Below are positions 33,887-43,233 of a DNA stretch of 47,191 bases, piece after piece. Location of the stretch: positions 1-47,191 of the forward strand of contig JABLXQ010000045.1 of the NCBI GenBank assembly GCA_013178375.1, given 5' to 3'. The notes beneath the pieces were generated by a model. That model was given only the letters and a program-made list of their open reading frames with translations. It made no database searches and was not told the DNA's origin. Source of the DNA: Gammaproteobacteria bacterium. Its GTDB lineage: Bacteria > Pseudomonadota > Gammaproteobacteria > Pseudomonadales > Ketobacteraceae. Both the position numbers and the translations under genes were made by a program. Each line of letters opens with the position of its first letter. Within the stretch, counting starts at the first letter, position 1.

Positions 33887-35104
33887 CTATTCCCCGCGCC
33901 GCACTTTCAGCCAGGTAAACGCCAACAACGGCAGAAACAGCGCCGACGCAAACAGACAGGGCGCCACCGGATTCCACTGATACAGCGCGCCCCCGAGCAC
34001 CGGCCCCAGAATGAAGCCCAGCGCCGGGGACGAACTGATCAGCCCCGCCACCGCGCCCTGCTCGTCCGCATTCACCGCCAGCGACGCCGACGCACTGAAG
34101 CCCGGGCCGCACATGCCCATGCCCAGTCCCACCAGCGCCAGATCACCCACCAGCATCCACAACTGGTCCGACAGAGTGAGCAGGAAAAAACCCGTCATGA
34201 TCAGCGGCAGCCCCGCGCGCATCAGCGTCACCGGATGCAGACGCAGTTTCTGCACCAGCACCAGCTGCGCGAACAGCGCCATGAATGCCGACGCCATCAT
34301 GCCGATACCGACCTTCTGCACGGTGTCGGCTGCCGGCAGATGCAAGACATCCTGGAAGTAATAACCCAGCGTCTGCTGCACCATGGAGAACGCGGTGTAC
34401 AGGCTCACGCCCACCAGGATGAACGGTAAAATGCGGCGATCGGAAAGGCGCAGCCGCGCTGCCGGACGCTCGGAGCGGGAATGGGTGGGTGGCAGCGCCG
34501 GCAACCATTTCCAGACCAGCAGCGCCGCCAGCAACGTCATCGCCGCCGCAAAATACAGCGGGGCCAGCAGCCCCAGTACCGCCAGCGCCGCGCAGGCCGG
34601 GCCGAGAATGGTGCCAATGCTGTGGGCCGCGGAAAGCAGCCCCATACCGGAGGTGCGCTCGCTGATATTGGTGATGTCCGCCATGTAGGCGGTGGCAGAA
34701 GGCGAGGTGGCCGACATCACCAGCGACTGCAGGCTGCGCGCCATGATCAGCGCGAAAAACAGCGCCGCTCCTGTCAGCCAGTGCTGCAAGCCGATCCAGA
34801 AAGTGGTGGCGAACAGCACCGTGCCCGCCGTGTAGCCCAGCAGACCGACGATCATGGTGGGCTTGCGGCCCGCATGATCGCTGCGCCGGCCCCACTTGGG
34901 ACTGAAAATGGAAAACACCAGCGATGAACAGGTGATGATGATGCCGATCTGCATTTCACTCAGCATCACCTCGCGTCCGAGCGGACCGAGGATGGCAAAC
35001 ACCACCGTCTGGCCCAGCCCGGTCGCCATGACGGCGAAAGAAATCAGCAGGCGGGCGCGACGGCGATGCGCTGCGTCCGGCAGCGCGGTTTCAGGATCAG
35101 GCAT
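33887..35104 (-). CDS. MFS transporter, drug:proton antiporter type
   Basis: A 405-residue inner-membrane protein with about twelve hydrophobic segments. The loop between segments two and three carries the major-facilitator motif A (GRRSDHAGRKPTMIV, about 72-86), and GFILGPVLGGALYQ near the C-terminus resembles the antiporter motif C seen in efflux members. The substrate is not predictable. The nearby regulator gene converges on it, so it is not part of the efflux operon. It follows the oxidoreductase gene on the same strand with 31 bases between, so these two may form a transcript. Confidence 0.88.
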   Translation of the reverse strand: MPDPETALPDAAHRRRARLLISFAVMATGLGQTVVFAILGPLGREVMLSEMQIGIIITCSSLVFSIFSPKWGRRSDHAGRKPTMIVGLLGYTAGTVLFATTFWIGLQHWLTGAALFFALIMARSLQSLVMSATSPSATAYMADITNISERTSGMGLLSAAHSIGTILGPACAALAVLGLLAPLYFAAAMTLLAALLVWKWLPALPPTHSRSERPAARLRLSDRRILPFILVGVSLYTAFSMVQQTLGYYFQDVLHLPAADTVQKVGIGMMASAFMALFAQLVLVQKLRLHPVTLMRAGLPLIMTGFFLLTLSDQLWMLVGDLALVGLGMGMCGPGFSASASLAVNADEQGAVAGLISSSPALGFILGPVLGGALYQWNPVAPCLFASALFLPLLAFTWLKVRRGE

Positions 35105-35135
35105 GAACGGATTTCACGGGCAGGAAAATACCCGC

Positions 35136-36254
35136 TCAATATAGATGAGTCTCGGCGGTTTTGCTGTAGGGTTTCAGCTCGCTGAAGCGACCCTGGCGCA
35201 CTTTCACCGCCCACTCCGGGTCCTGCAACAGCGCGCGGCCCACCGCAATCAGATCGAATTCACCCTGCTGCAGGCGCGCGAACAGTTCATCAAAACTGCG
35301 CGTGGGCACCGGCTTGCCGTCATCCTTGCCACTGAAGGTGGTGTCGAGAAAATCCCCTTCCAGGCCCACGCTGCCGACGCTGATGGTGGGCAGGCCGGTA
35401 ATTTCCTTGGTCCACCCCGCCAGATTCAGGCTGGAACCCGGGAATTCCGGTTCCCAGAAACGACGGTTGCTGCAGTGGAAAATATCCACCCCGGCCTTGG
35501 CCAGCGGTTTCAGGAAGCGCTCCAGTTCCTCCGGCGTCTGCACCAGGCGGGCGCTGTAATCCTGCTGCTTCCACTGGGAATAACGCAGCATCACCGGGAA
35601 CGACGCGCTGACCCGCGCGCGGACAGCCTCGATGATTTCGATCGCAAACTGCAGCCGGTTTTCCAGCGAGCCACCGTAACGATCGGTGCGTTCGTTGGTG
35701 ACGTCCCAGAAAAACTGGTCGATCAGGTAACCGTGGGCGCCATGGATTTCCACGCCGTCGAAACCGAGCTGCTCGGCATCCGCCGCTGCCTGCGCGAACG
35801 CCGCCACACAGGCCTGGATATCCTCCAGCGACATGACGTGGGCCTTGCGCTTGCCGGCGGAGGTAATCCCCGACGGCCCCATGCCCGGTGCCTCCTTATC
35901 CGGCCCGATGCCCGGCTTGCGCACCGTGCCCACGTGCCACAGCTGCGGCATGATTTTCCCGCCGGCGCCGTGCACCGCGTCCACCACTTTTTTCCAGCCT
36001 TTCAATGCTTCGCCGTGAAAGGCCGGCACGTTCTCGTAACCGTTGGCCGAGGGATGATTCACGGTGGTGCCCTCGGTGATGATCAGGCCCACGTCGTTTT
36101 CAGCGCGGCGGCGGTAATAAGCCACCACATCATCATTCGGGATGTAGCCAGGGGAAAATTGCCGGGTCATCGGCGCCATCACGATGCGGTTTTTCAGGTG
36201 CAGGGATTTACAGGAGAACGGCTGGAACAAGGGGGAAACATCAACCTGGGTCAT
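35136..36254 (-). CDS. NADH:flavin oxidoreductase, Old Yellow Enzyme family
   Basis: A 372-residue FMN-dependent ene-reductase-type enzyme with a TIM-barrel fold. Visible signatures are LKNRIVMAPMTRQF near the N-terminus, EIHGAHGYLIDQFFWDVTNE with the H171/H174 pair that binds the substrate carbonyl or nitro group and Y176 as likely proton donor, and RTDRYGGSLENR. Such enzymes reduce activated alkenes, nitro compounds or quinones; the natural substrate is unknown. I start at ATG 36254 (MTQVDVSPLF) because family members begin just before the LFxP segment; an upstream ATG at 36296 would add 14 residues and has no better ribosome site. It is divergent from the carboxylesterase gene across about 200 bases. 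Confidence 0.9.
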   Translation of the reverse strand: MTQVDVSPLFQPFSCKSLHLKNRIVMAPMTRQFSPGYIPNDDVVAYYRRRAENDVGLIITEGTTVNHPSANGYENVPAFHGEALKGWKKVVDAVHGAGGKIMPQLWHVGTVRKPGIGPDKEAPGMGPSGITSAGKRKAHVMSLEDIQACVAAFAQAAADAEQLGFDGVEIHGAHGYLIDQFFWDVTNERTDRYGGSLENRLQFAIEIIEAVRARVSASFPVMLRYSQWKQQDYSARLVQTPEELERFLKPLAKAGVDIFHCSNRRFWEPEFPGSSLNLAGWTKEITGLPTISVGSVGLEGDFLDTTFSGKDDGKPVPTRSFDELFARLQQGEFDLIAVGRALLQDPEWAVKVRQGRFSELKPYSKTAETHLY

Positions 36255-36452
36255 GAAGGATCTCGACAGCTGGATGTGAATTGAACTGCTTTTCATTCTG
36301 GACCAAACGTTCTTGAATGCAAAAGGCCGGAAGCGTCATTTTTCGGGCAGATATTGTCGCCCCGTGCTGGCCGTGGCAATCTTCCCTGAATATCAGGTTT
36401 TGAACCCGTTCACACATCCCACCGCCTTAACGTTAACGACAAGGAATCCTCC

Positions 36453-37991
36453 ATGACGGCCAAAGTGATCACCGCCTGTGGCGAAATCAGCGGCATCCAG
36501 CGCGAAAACCATGTGGAATTCCGTGGCATTCCCTATGCCGAGCAACCGATTGGCGTAAGCCGGTTCAAGGCACCACAGCCGCTGCTGCCGGACGACGAAC
36601 CCATGGCAGCAGAAACCTTCGGCGACGCCTGCCAGCAGGAAGAGGTGTCCATGTTCGGCATCAGCCAGATGAGCGAGGACTGCCTGTACCTGAACATCTG
36701 GACCCCGGACTGCGACAGCAAGAAACGCCCGGTGATGGTGTGGATTCACGGCGGCGGCTACCAGACCGGCTCCGGCGCGCAGCTGATCTATCGCGGCGGC
36801 CAGCTGGCAGTGCACGGCGACGTGGTGGTGGTGACGCTGAATTACCGGCTGGCGGCCTTCGGCTTCCTCTACCTGAATGACCTGATTCCCGAGCACTACA
36901 ACGTGGGCGCCAACAACGGCCTGCTGGACCAGATCGAAGCGCTGAAATGGATTCGCGAGAACATTGCCCAGTTCGGCGGCGATCCGGATCAGGTGACGCT
37001 GTTCGGCGAGTCCGCCGGCGCCATGGCCATCGCCACCCTGCTGGCCTGCCCCGCCGCCCAGGGCCTGTTCAAGCGCGCAATCCTGCAGAGCGGGTCCGCC
37101 GACCAGGTGCTCACCCGCGAGGAAGCCAACAAGATCGCCCATCGTTTTCTGGAAGTCACCGACATCAATCCCGCCAAACCGGACAAGCTGTGGCAACTCA
37201 CACCGCAGCAGATCGTCAAGGCCCAGCGCGACTGCATGCGCATGAGCTTCGATCGCGGCATGTATGCGCAGCAGGTGCCGCAGACCGGCATGACTTTGGT
37301 ACCGGTGATCGACGGCGTTACGCTGCCGCAATCGCCGTTGCGCTCGCTGGAGCAGGGCGATTCCCGCCACATCCCGCTGCTGGTGACCTGGACCCGCGAC
37401 GAATGGAATCTTTTCCTGCGCATGCCCGGCGCGGAAAAAATAATGAACAACGAAACCTTCAAGAATCTCGACAAACTGGGCCTGATCAAGCTGTGCGAGA
37501 AAAATCTGCCGGGAATGGGCGAGCGCGCCGCCAACCTGTATGAAAAAATTCTCAAGGCCCGCAATCCCAGCGCATCGTATACCGATATGTTCAGCGCGTT
37601 TGAAAGCGACCGGGTGTTCCGCATTCCGTCACTGCGCATCGGCGAATTGCAGGGCCGCCACAGCCAGGACGTCTTCCTCAGCCAGTTCAACTGGGACAAG
37701 GGTCTGCTGGGCGCCTGTCACGCCAGCGACATTCCCCTGGTGTTCGGCTGCGCCGACAACGGCGTGGGCCAGTTCCTCACCGGCGGCGGCGATGGCGCGA
37801 GAAAACTCAGCGACGTCGTTCAGAGCAGCTGGATTGCCTTCGCCCGCTCGGGCAATCCGGCTACCGACCGCGTTGGCCACTGGCCCGCCTTCAACAAGGA
37901 CACCCGCAAGGTGATGTGTTTCGACGAGACCACCCAGCTGCAGGACGATCCGCTGGAGCAGGAACAGGAGTTGTGGGAAGGGATTTTGTAA
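36453..37991 (+). CDS. Type B carboxylesterase
   Basis: A 512-residue alpha/beta-hydrolase of the carboxylesterase/cholinesterase group that cleaves carboxylic esters. The oxyanion-hole motif HGGGY begins at H99, the nucleophile S187 lies in FGESAGAMA, and the likely catalytic histidine is H423 in CHASDIPLVFG. EDCLYLNIWTP is the family's second signature. The N-terminus has no signal peptide, so the enzyme is probably cytoplasmic. AAGGAA lies seven bases before the ATG. Its substrate is unknown; the divergent flavin oxidoreductase may be a functional neighbour. No disruption was seen. Confidence 0.92.
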   Translation: MTAKVITACGEISGIQRENHVEFRGIPYAEQPIGVSRFKAPQPLLPDDEPMAAETFGDACQQEEVSMFGISQMSEDCLYLNIWTPDCDSKKRPVMVWIHGGGYQTGSGAQLIYRGGQLAVHGDVVVVTLNYRLAAFGFLYLNDLIPEHYNVGANNGLLDQIEALKWIRENIAQFGGDPDQVTLFGESAGAMAIATLLACPAAQGLFKRAILQSGSADQVLTREEANKIAHRFLEVTDINPAKPDKLWQLTPQQIVKAQRDCMRMSFDRGMYAQQVPQTGMTLVPVIDGVTLPQSPLRSLEQGDSRHIPLLVTWTRDEWNLFLRMPGAEKIMNNETFKNLDKLGLIKLCEKNLPGMGERAANLYEKILKARNPSASYTDMFSAFESDRVFRIPSLRIGELQGRHSQDVFLSQFNWDKGLLGACHASDIPLVFGCADNGVGQFLTGGGDGARKLSDVVQSSWIAFARSGNPATDRVGHWPAFNKDTRKVMCFDETTQLQDDPLEQEQELWEGIL

Positions 37992-38050
37992 TCTGATCCG
38001 GGCCGGCCATACTTTGATCCAATCCCAGCAACCTGCGCAGGAAACCGGAC

Positions 38051-38167
38051 ATGTCCGATCATGAACTGCTGACCAAAGCCATGTATCTCTACAAGATCCA
38101 GATGGACAAACATGCCCGCGCCAACAATGGCGCTGTCACCTATCTGAATCAGCACTCCGTACTGTAG
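38051..38167 (+). pseudogene. 5' segment of the C58-like protease frame, ended by an amber codon
   Basis: ATG 38051 has a good ribosome site (AGGA eight bases upstream) and opens a frame of 38 codons (MSDHELLTKAMYLYKIQ onward) ended by TAG at 38165-38167. The same frame continues without another stop to 38713 and encodes a protease-like domain. The simplest reading is one gene of about 220 residues broken by a recent nonsense change. Readthrough, amber suppression or a base-calling error are the alternatives. Confidence 0.65.
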
Positions 38168-38170
38168 GGC

Positions 38171-38713
38171 GTGCAACAGCAAAAATCCCACGAGATGGGC
38201 GAGCACAATTATTACGGCGTCTGCGCGGGCCTGGCGATCGAATGGGTGCGCGCGACCCTGAAGGGCGATGACTTCATCAACAAGCTCAACACCGCCCGCA
38301 GCGAAGTGATGACCCAGGGCAAGTCCAAGGGCGTTGGCAAAAGTTCAGATGCGCTGTTTGCCGGCGTGGCAGATGCCCATTACGAGCAAAAGGACGTGAA
38401 GGCGGCGTTCAAGAGCGTCGCCAACTGCAACAAGGACGTCAGCTCCAACTATCCCTTCGGCGGTGCCGACAAGCACTTCAGCAAGGGCTGTTTTTACTAT
38501 ATTTCCACGGGAACCCATGCCACGGCGGCATTCTGTCGCGGCGACACGCTGGATTTTTACGATCCCAACGTGGGCCTGGCCAAGGGCGTGAAAAAGAAAA
38601 TGATTGGCGGGTATTTCAAGGACTGCATCGAGGAAACCTTCAAGCTGTTGGGTGCGGATGTGGCAGGAGCCAAGAGCAAGAGCCTGTCGATTTTGGGGTT
38701 CAAGCCCTTATAG
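38171..38713 (+). CDS. YopT/AvrPphB-like (family C58) cysteine peptidase domain, probably interrupted gene
   Basis: Downstream of the amber codon the frame encodes 180 residues if begun at GTG 38171, or 172 from ATG 38195; neither has a convincing ribosome site. A papain-like triad of the C58 type can be read: C18 in YYGVCAGLAIEWV, H116 in STGTHATAAF, and D131 in LDFYDPNVG, with 15 residues between histidine and aspartate as in AvrPphB. The Cys-x-x-Leu...Trp context and the DPN-x-G after the aspartate fit the family. C58 peptidases include type III effectors and toxin domains that cut host or competitor proteins. No signal peptide or immunity gene is recognised nearby. The family assignment is by eye and moderate in confidence. 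Confidence 0.6.
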   Translation: MQQQKSHEMGEHNYYGVCAGLAIEWVRATLKGDDFINKLNTARSEVMTQGKSKGVGKSSDALFAGVADAHYEQKDVKAAFKSVANCNKDVSSNYPFGGADKHFSKGCFYYISTGTHATAAFCRGDTLDFYDPNVGLAKGVKKKMIGGYFKDCIEETFKLLGADVAGAKSKSLSILGFKPL

Positions 38714-38808
38714 AGATGGGAGGATGCGTCGTTATTTTTTTGTTCATGGATTAATAACGGCGCATTTCCTAGAATACGCGGCTTCAGAGTCGCGGGGTCA
38801 ATCGTCAC

Positions 38809-41682
38809 ATGAGCAAGCAGGCATTCTTCATCGGACAACGCTGGGCCAACACGGCCGAAACCGATCTCGGCATCGGGATCGTCACTCAGGTCAACGACCG
38901 CACCATCAGCCTGTTCTTCCCCGCCGCCGAGGAACTGCGCAACTACGCCAAGGCCAACGCCCCCCTCACCCGCCTGCAGTTCCACGCCCGCGACACCATC
39001 GAAACCCAGGACGGCGTCCGCTACCGGGTACTGGACCGCACCGAGCAGGACGGCCTCTTCTTCTATGAAGCCGAAGGCGAAAACGGCGAGATCAAAACCC
39101 TGTGCGAAACCCAGGTACAGGGCAGCAGCCAGATGCCGGAAGCCCTGAAACGCCTGCTGCTGGGCCAGCTCGACGACTTCCGCAACTTCAGCCTGCGTCT
39201 GAAAACCTGGCAATTGCTGGCCAATTACGACCGCCACCCCGCCAAGGGTTTCATGGGCGCCCGCGTCGACCTGATCCCCCACCAGTTCCACATCGCCAGC
39301 ACCGTCTCAGCCCGGAGCGCCCCCCGCGTCATGCTGGCGGACGAAGTGGGCCTGGGCAAAACCATCGAAGCCGGCCTGATCGCCCACCAGCAACTGATCA
39401 GCGGCAAGATCGGCCGGGTGCTGATCCTGGTGCCGGACTCCCTGGTGCACCAGTGGCTGGTGGAAATGCGCCGCCGCTTCAACCTGCCGGTGCGGGTGCT
39501 GGACCAGGACCAGTGCGAGGCCCTGTGCGAGCAGGAACAGACCGACAACCCCTTCCTGTATGAACAACTGGTGCTCTGCTCGATCCAGTTTTTGCTGCAT
39601 CACAAACAGTGGGCCGAAGCCGCACTGGACACACCCTGGGACCTGCTGGTGGTGGACGAAGCCCATCACCTGGCCTGGGAACCGGGCAACGCCAGCCCGG
39701 CCTACACCCTGGTGGAACAGTTCTCGCTACGGGCCAAGGGCCTGCTGCTGCTGACCGCCACCCCGGAAAAAGAAGGCCCGGAAAGTCACTTCGCCCAGTT
39801 GCACCTGCTGGACCCGCTGCGCTACGCCGAACTGCCAGCCTTCATGGAACAGCAGCAGCGCTTCAACGACATCGCCCTGATTGCCGAGCACCTGATCGAC
39901 CACGACACACTGGCGCCGGAGCATCTGGAGCAACTGAAAGTGCTGCTCAGCGACGCCAGCAGTCACCGCCTGATCACCCTGCTGCAGGCCGACACCGGCG
40001 ACAAGGCCGGCGAAGCCCTCGCCGCCCGCACCCTGGCCACCCGCCTGCTGGATCAGCACGGCACCGGCCGCGCCCTGTTCCGCAACACCCGCGCCAGCAT
40101 CAGCGGCTTCCCCCAGCGCAAGCTCACCCGAGTGCGCCTGCCCAACCCGGCCTGCTACGCCGATCTGAAAATCAACGTGCTGGAAGATGCGCTTTACCCG
40201 GAAATCGACACCCCGGAAGGCCAGTGGCTGGCGCAGGACCCCCGCGTCAGCTGGCTGCTGGAAACCCTGAAAAAACGCCGCAAGGAAAAATTCCTCATCA
40301 TCTGCCACCACAAGGACACCGCCTGTGCCCTCCAAGCGCAGCTGCATTTCAAGGGTGGCATCCAGTGCAGCGCGTTCCATGAAGACCTGTCCCTGATCGA
40401 ACGCGACCGCAGCGCCGCCTGGTTTGCCTCGCACGAAGATGCCGCCCAGGCCCTGATCTGCTCCGAGATCGGCAGCGAAGGCCGCAACTTCCAGTTCTGC
40501 CACAACCTGGTGATGTTCGACCTGCCGTCCTCCATCGACCAGCTGGAGCAGCGCATCGGCCGCCTCGACCGCATCGGCCAGAAGCAGGACATCAACATCT
40601 ATACGCCTTACCTGGGCGACACCTGGCAACAGCACCTGCTGGAATGGTACGACGAGGGCTTCGGCGCCTTCGACAAGACCGAGTCCAGCCACAGCGTGGT
40701 GTTCGAGTCCCTGCACGCCCAGTTCCTGGTGGCACTGGAGCAGGACGAGCACGCCCTCGACAAGCTGGTGAAAACCACCCGCACCCGCATCGACGAACTG
40801 CATGAACGTTTCATCCACGGCCGCAACCGCCTGCTGGAAATCCACTCCAAGGGCGACGGCAGCGTGCAGGATTTGCTGGAGTCCGTGGCCGACAGCGATA
40901 ACGACCCGAACCTGAAGGAATACATGGAACTGGTGTTCAGCGCTTACGGGGTGGAAGAGGAAGACCTGTCCGACACCATCATCCTGCTGCGACCCGGTTC
41001 CTCACTGGAACACAACAGCTTCCCCTCGCTGCCGGAAGACGGCGTCAGCGCCACCTACCAGCGCGCAGTGGCACTGGGCCGCGAGGACATCGAATTCCTG
41101 TCCTGGGATCACCCCATGGTGCGCAACGCCATGGACATGGTGCTCACCAGCGGCAAAGGCAGCTCGGTGCTGAGCCTGCTGAAGAACAAGCAGGTCAAGG
41201 AAGGCACCGTGCTGCTGGAGGTGCTCTATATCGTGGAATGCCCCGCCCCCGCCGACCTGCAGATCCAGCAGGTATTGCCACCCACGCCGGTGCGTCTGCT
41301 GCTGGACCCGAAAGGCCGCGACCTGTCCGCCGCCGTGGACACCGCCAACCTGGACAAGCAGCTCAAGCGCATCAAGAACGATCTGGCCGCACCCATGCTG
41401 AAGGAAATCCAGGAACCGGTGAACGAGATGCTGGCCAAATGCGAAGCCCTGATGGACGCCCGGATGCAGCAGGTACGCGAGCAGGCCCTGGCGGAATTCG
41501 ACGCCTACTGGGAAAACGAAGCCCGCCGTCTGCAGGCGCTGGCCCAGGGCATGGCGCAACCGGCCGACATCGCCCCGCAACTGGCGGCGGTGGCCCAAAA
41601 GCGCGAACAGGGCCGCAAGGTGCTGAACAGCCAGTGCACCAGCCGGCTGGACGCCCTGCGCATCATGATCAGCGTGGGATGA
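38809..41682 (+). CDS. rapA: RNA polymerase-associated ATPase RapA (HepA)
   Basis: RapA is a Swi2/Snf2-type ATPase that binds RNA polymerase and promotes its recycling. The product is 957 residues, close to E. coli RapA (968). After an N-terminal Tudor-like region (GQRWANTAETDLGIG), the helicase core shows LADEVGLGKTIEAGLI (Walker A around 178-187), DEAH at 283-286, TATPEKEG, and in the second lobe ICSEIGSEGRNFQFC and QRIGRLDRIGQ. The C-terminal RapA-specific region follows. The TGA overlaps the ATG of the rluA gene, matching the rapA-rluA neighbourhood of enterobacteria. No defects were noted. Confidence 0.97.
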   Translation: MSKQAFFIGQRWANTAETDLGIGIVTQVNDRTISLFFPAAEELRNYAKANAPLTRLQFHARDTIETQDGVRYRVLDRTEQDGLFFYEAEGENGEIKTLCETQVQGSSQMPEALKRLLLGQLDDFRNFSLRLKTWQLLANYDRHPAKGFMGARVDLIPHQFHIASTVSARSAPRVMLADEVGLGKTIEAGLIAHQQLISGKIGRVLILVPDSLVHQWLVEMRRRFNLPVRVLDQDQCEALCEQEQTDNPFLYEQLVLCSIQFLLHHKQWAEAALDTPWDLLVVDEAHHLAWEPGNASPAYTLVEQFSLRAKGLLLLTATPEKEGPESHFAQLHLLDPLRYAELPAFMEQQQRFNDIALIAEHLIDHDTLAPEHLEQLKVLLSDASSHRLITLLQADTGDKAGEALAARTLATRLLDQHGTGRALFRNTRASISGFPQRKLTRVRLPNPACYADLKINVLEDALYPEIDTPEGQWLAQDPRVSWLLETLKKRRKEKFLIICHHKDTACALQAQLHFKGGIQCSAFHEDLSLIERDRSAAWFASHEDAAQALICSEIGSEGRNFQFCHNLVMFDLPSSIDQLEQRIGRLDRIGQKQDINIYTPYLGDTWQQHLLEWYDEGFGAFDKTESSHSVVFESLHAQFLVALEQDEHALDKLVKTTRTRIDELHERFIHGRNRLLEIHSKGDGSVQDLLESVADSDNDPNLKEYMELVFSAYGVEEEDLSDTIILLRPGSSLEHNSFPSLPEDGVSATYQRAVALGREDIEFLSWDHPMVRNAMDMVLTSGKGSSVLSLLKNKQVKEGTVLLEVLYIVECPAPADLQIQQVLPPTPVRLLLDPKGRDLSAAVDTANLDKQLKRIKNDLAAPMLKEIQEPVNEMLAKCEALMDARMQQVREQALAEFDAYWENEARRLQALAQGMAQPADIAPQLAAVAQKREQGRKVLNSQCTSRLDALRIMISVG

Positions 41683-42329
41683 TCAGAAACCTGCTCCCCG
41701 CGGACGCCGATCTGGTCATCCTGTTCGAGGACGACCACCTGTTCGTGGTGGACAAACCGGCCGGGCTGCTGTCGGTGCCCGGCCGCCTGCCGCAGCACCA
41801 GGATTCCATCCAGCTCCGCGCCGCCCGCCGCTTCCCGCAGGCGCTGGTGGTGCACCGGCTGGACTGCGCCACCAGCGGCGTGATGGTGCTGGCGAAAACC
41901 AAAGAGGCCCAGTCCGAACTCAGCCGCCAGTTCCGCGACCGGGAAACCGCCAAGGAATACATCGCGGTGACCTTCGGCAACTGCCCGGCCAGGACAGGCG
42001 AAGTCGACCTGCCACTGATCGTCGACTGGCCCAACCGGCCCCTGCAGAAAATCTGTTTCGAACACGGCAAACCCTCGCTGACCCGCTATGAATTGCTGGA
42101 TCGCGACGGCCAGCGCAACCGGCTGCGGCTGATCCCGGTCACCGGCCGCTCACACCAGCTGCGCGTGCACATGCTGGCCCTGGGCATGCCGATCCTGGGT
42201 GACGAGTTTTACGCCCCGCCTGAGGTGCTGGCCCTGAGTCCCCGGCTGTTACTGCATGCCGCTACGCTGGAATTCCGGCATCCGGTGTCAGGACATGGCG
42301 TAAAAGTGAGTTCTGCGGTACCGTTTTGA
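41679..42329 (+). CDS. rluA: Pseudouridine synthase RluA
   Basis: A 216-residue RNA pseudouridine synthase, near the length of E. coli RluA (219), which modifies U746 of 23S rRNA and U32 of several tRNAs. The catalytic motif HRLDCATSG has the nucleophilic aspartate at D62. Other family features are FVVDKPAGLLSVPG near the start and VTGRSHQLRVHM. The ATG at 41679 overlaps the rapA stop in an ATGA arrangement and indicates translational coupling; a longer frame reaching back to 41238 is the out-of-frame reading of rapA. A large inverted repeat begins 20 bases after the stop. Confidence 0.94.
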   Translation: MIRNLLPADADLVILFEDDHLFVVDKPAGLLSVPGRLPQHQDSIQLRAARRFPQALVVHRLDCATSGVMVLAKTKEAQSELSRQFRDRETAKEYIAVTFGNCPARTGEVDLPLIVDWPNRPLQKICFEHGKPSLTRYELLDRDGQRNRLRLIPVTGRSHQLRVHMLALGMPILGDEFYAPPEVLALSPRLLLHAATLEFRHPVSGHGVKVSSAVPF

Positions 42330-42349
42330 TTGGTCCGTGCCAAACGGCA

Positions 42350-42461
42350 GGACGGAGGGCGGTTCTGCTGTTCGGGGCACGCCACAAATACATCCCTGTA
42401 GGCTCGACAGCGGCCATCCCTGGCCGCTGACGTCCCCGAACAGCAGAACCGCCCTCCGTCC
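42350..42461. repeat. Perfect 28-bp inverted repeat enclosing a REP-like hairpin
   Basis: The arms are 42350-42377 and 42434-42461 and are exact reverse complements over 28 bases, beginning GGACGGAGGGCGG and ending CCGCCCTCCGTCC. The 56-base centre contains a second hairpin at 42408-42429: nine-base arms CAGCGGCCA and TGGCCGCTG with a TCCC loop. The element lies between rluA and the alkB-type gene and has the look of a REP doublet or small non-autonomous element. It may also act as a transcript end for rapA-rluA, although no T-run follows. Confidence 0.85.
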
Positions 42462-42492
42462 CACCGCATCCGACTTTCGTGCGAGCGTCCCC

Positions 42493-43116
42493 ATGACCCA
42501 ATCCGACCTTTTCAACGACCTCCAACTCCAAAGCGTCGAACTGATCGAAATCGACGACGGAGACATCCTCTGGATCAAACGCTTCCTGCCCAAAGCCGAC
42601 GCCGACCTCCTGCTCCAGACCCTGCAAAACGAAATACCCTGGCGCCAGGACAGCATCCGCATCGCCGGCAAGGACACCCCCATCCCCCGCCTGCAAGCCT
42701 GGTATGGCGACCCCGGCATGACCTACACCTACTCAGGGCTCAAACTCGACCCGCTGCCCTGGACACTCACCCTCGCCGCCATCAAACAACGGATCGAAGA
42801 CTACAGCGACTGCCACTTCAACAGCCTGCTCGCCAACCTCTACCGCAACGAACAGGACAGCGTCGGCTGGCACGCCGACGACGAACCCGAACTGGGCCAG
42901 AACCCTGCCATCGCCTCCCTCTCCCTGGGCGACGCTCGCGACTTCCAGCTCAAACACCGCACTCACCCGGAACAAAAGCTCAGCCTGCCCCTCCAACACG
43001 GAGACCTGCTGATCATGAAAGGCGCCCTGCAGCACCACTGGGTGCACCAGATCCCCAAAAGCAAGACACCCTGCCAACCCCGGATCAACCTGACATTCAG
43101 ACGAATTTTTAAATAG
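42493..43116 (+). CDS. AlkB-type 2-oxoglutarate dioxygenase (nucleic acid dealkylation)
   Basis: A 207-residue Fe(II)/2-oxoglutarate enzyme of the AlkB family, which removes alkyl groups from damaged bases by oxidative demethylation. The metal ligands are H127 and D129 in GWHADDEPELG and H185 in HWVHQIPK; R197 and R203 in PRINLTFR bind 2-oxoglutarate and the target. NLYRNEQDSVGWHADD is typical of the ABH2/ABH3-like bacterial subgroup rather than of E. coli AlkB. I start at ATG 42493; a longer frame from 42337 would run through the inverted repeat and is not credible. An adaptive-response regulator gene is not visible nearby. Confidence 0.92.
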   Translation: MTQSDLFNDLQLQSVELIEIDDGDILWIKRFLPKADADLLLQTLQNEIPWRQDSIRIAGKDTPIPRLQAWYGDPGMTYTYSGLKLDPLPWTLTLAAIKQRIEDYSDCHFNSLLANLYRNEQDSVGWHADDEPELGQNPAIASLSLGDARDFQLKHRTHPEQKLSLPLQHGDLLIMKGALQHHWVHQIPKSKTPCQPRINLTFRRIFK

Positions 43117-43233
43117 TGGACTTAGGAATTCAGGTGCGTTTACATTCACCTGCCTTTAAAATCGGCGCCTCACCGCCCGCCCGCGGTCGCTATACTGAAA
43201 TCCAATTGAATCCCACAGGCCGATCCGATCCAT

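Noticed and set aside
42337-42492. A longer alkB-type start running through the inverted repeat
   Set aside because: The added residues simply translate the repeat arms; ATG 42493 gives the normal family N-terminus.
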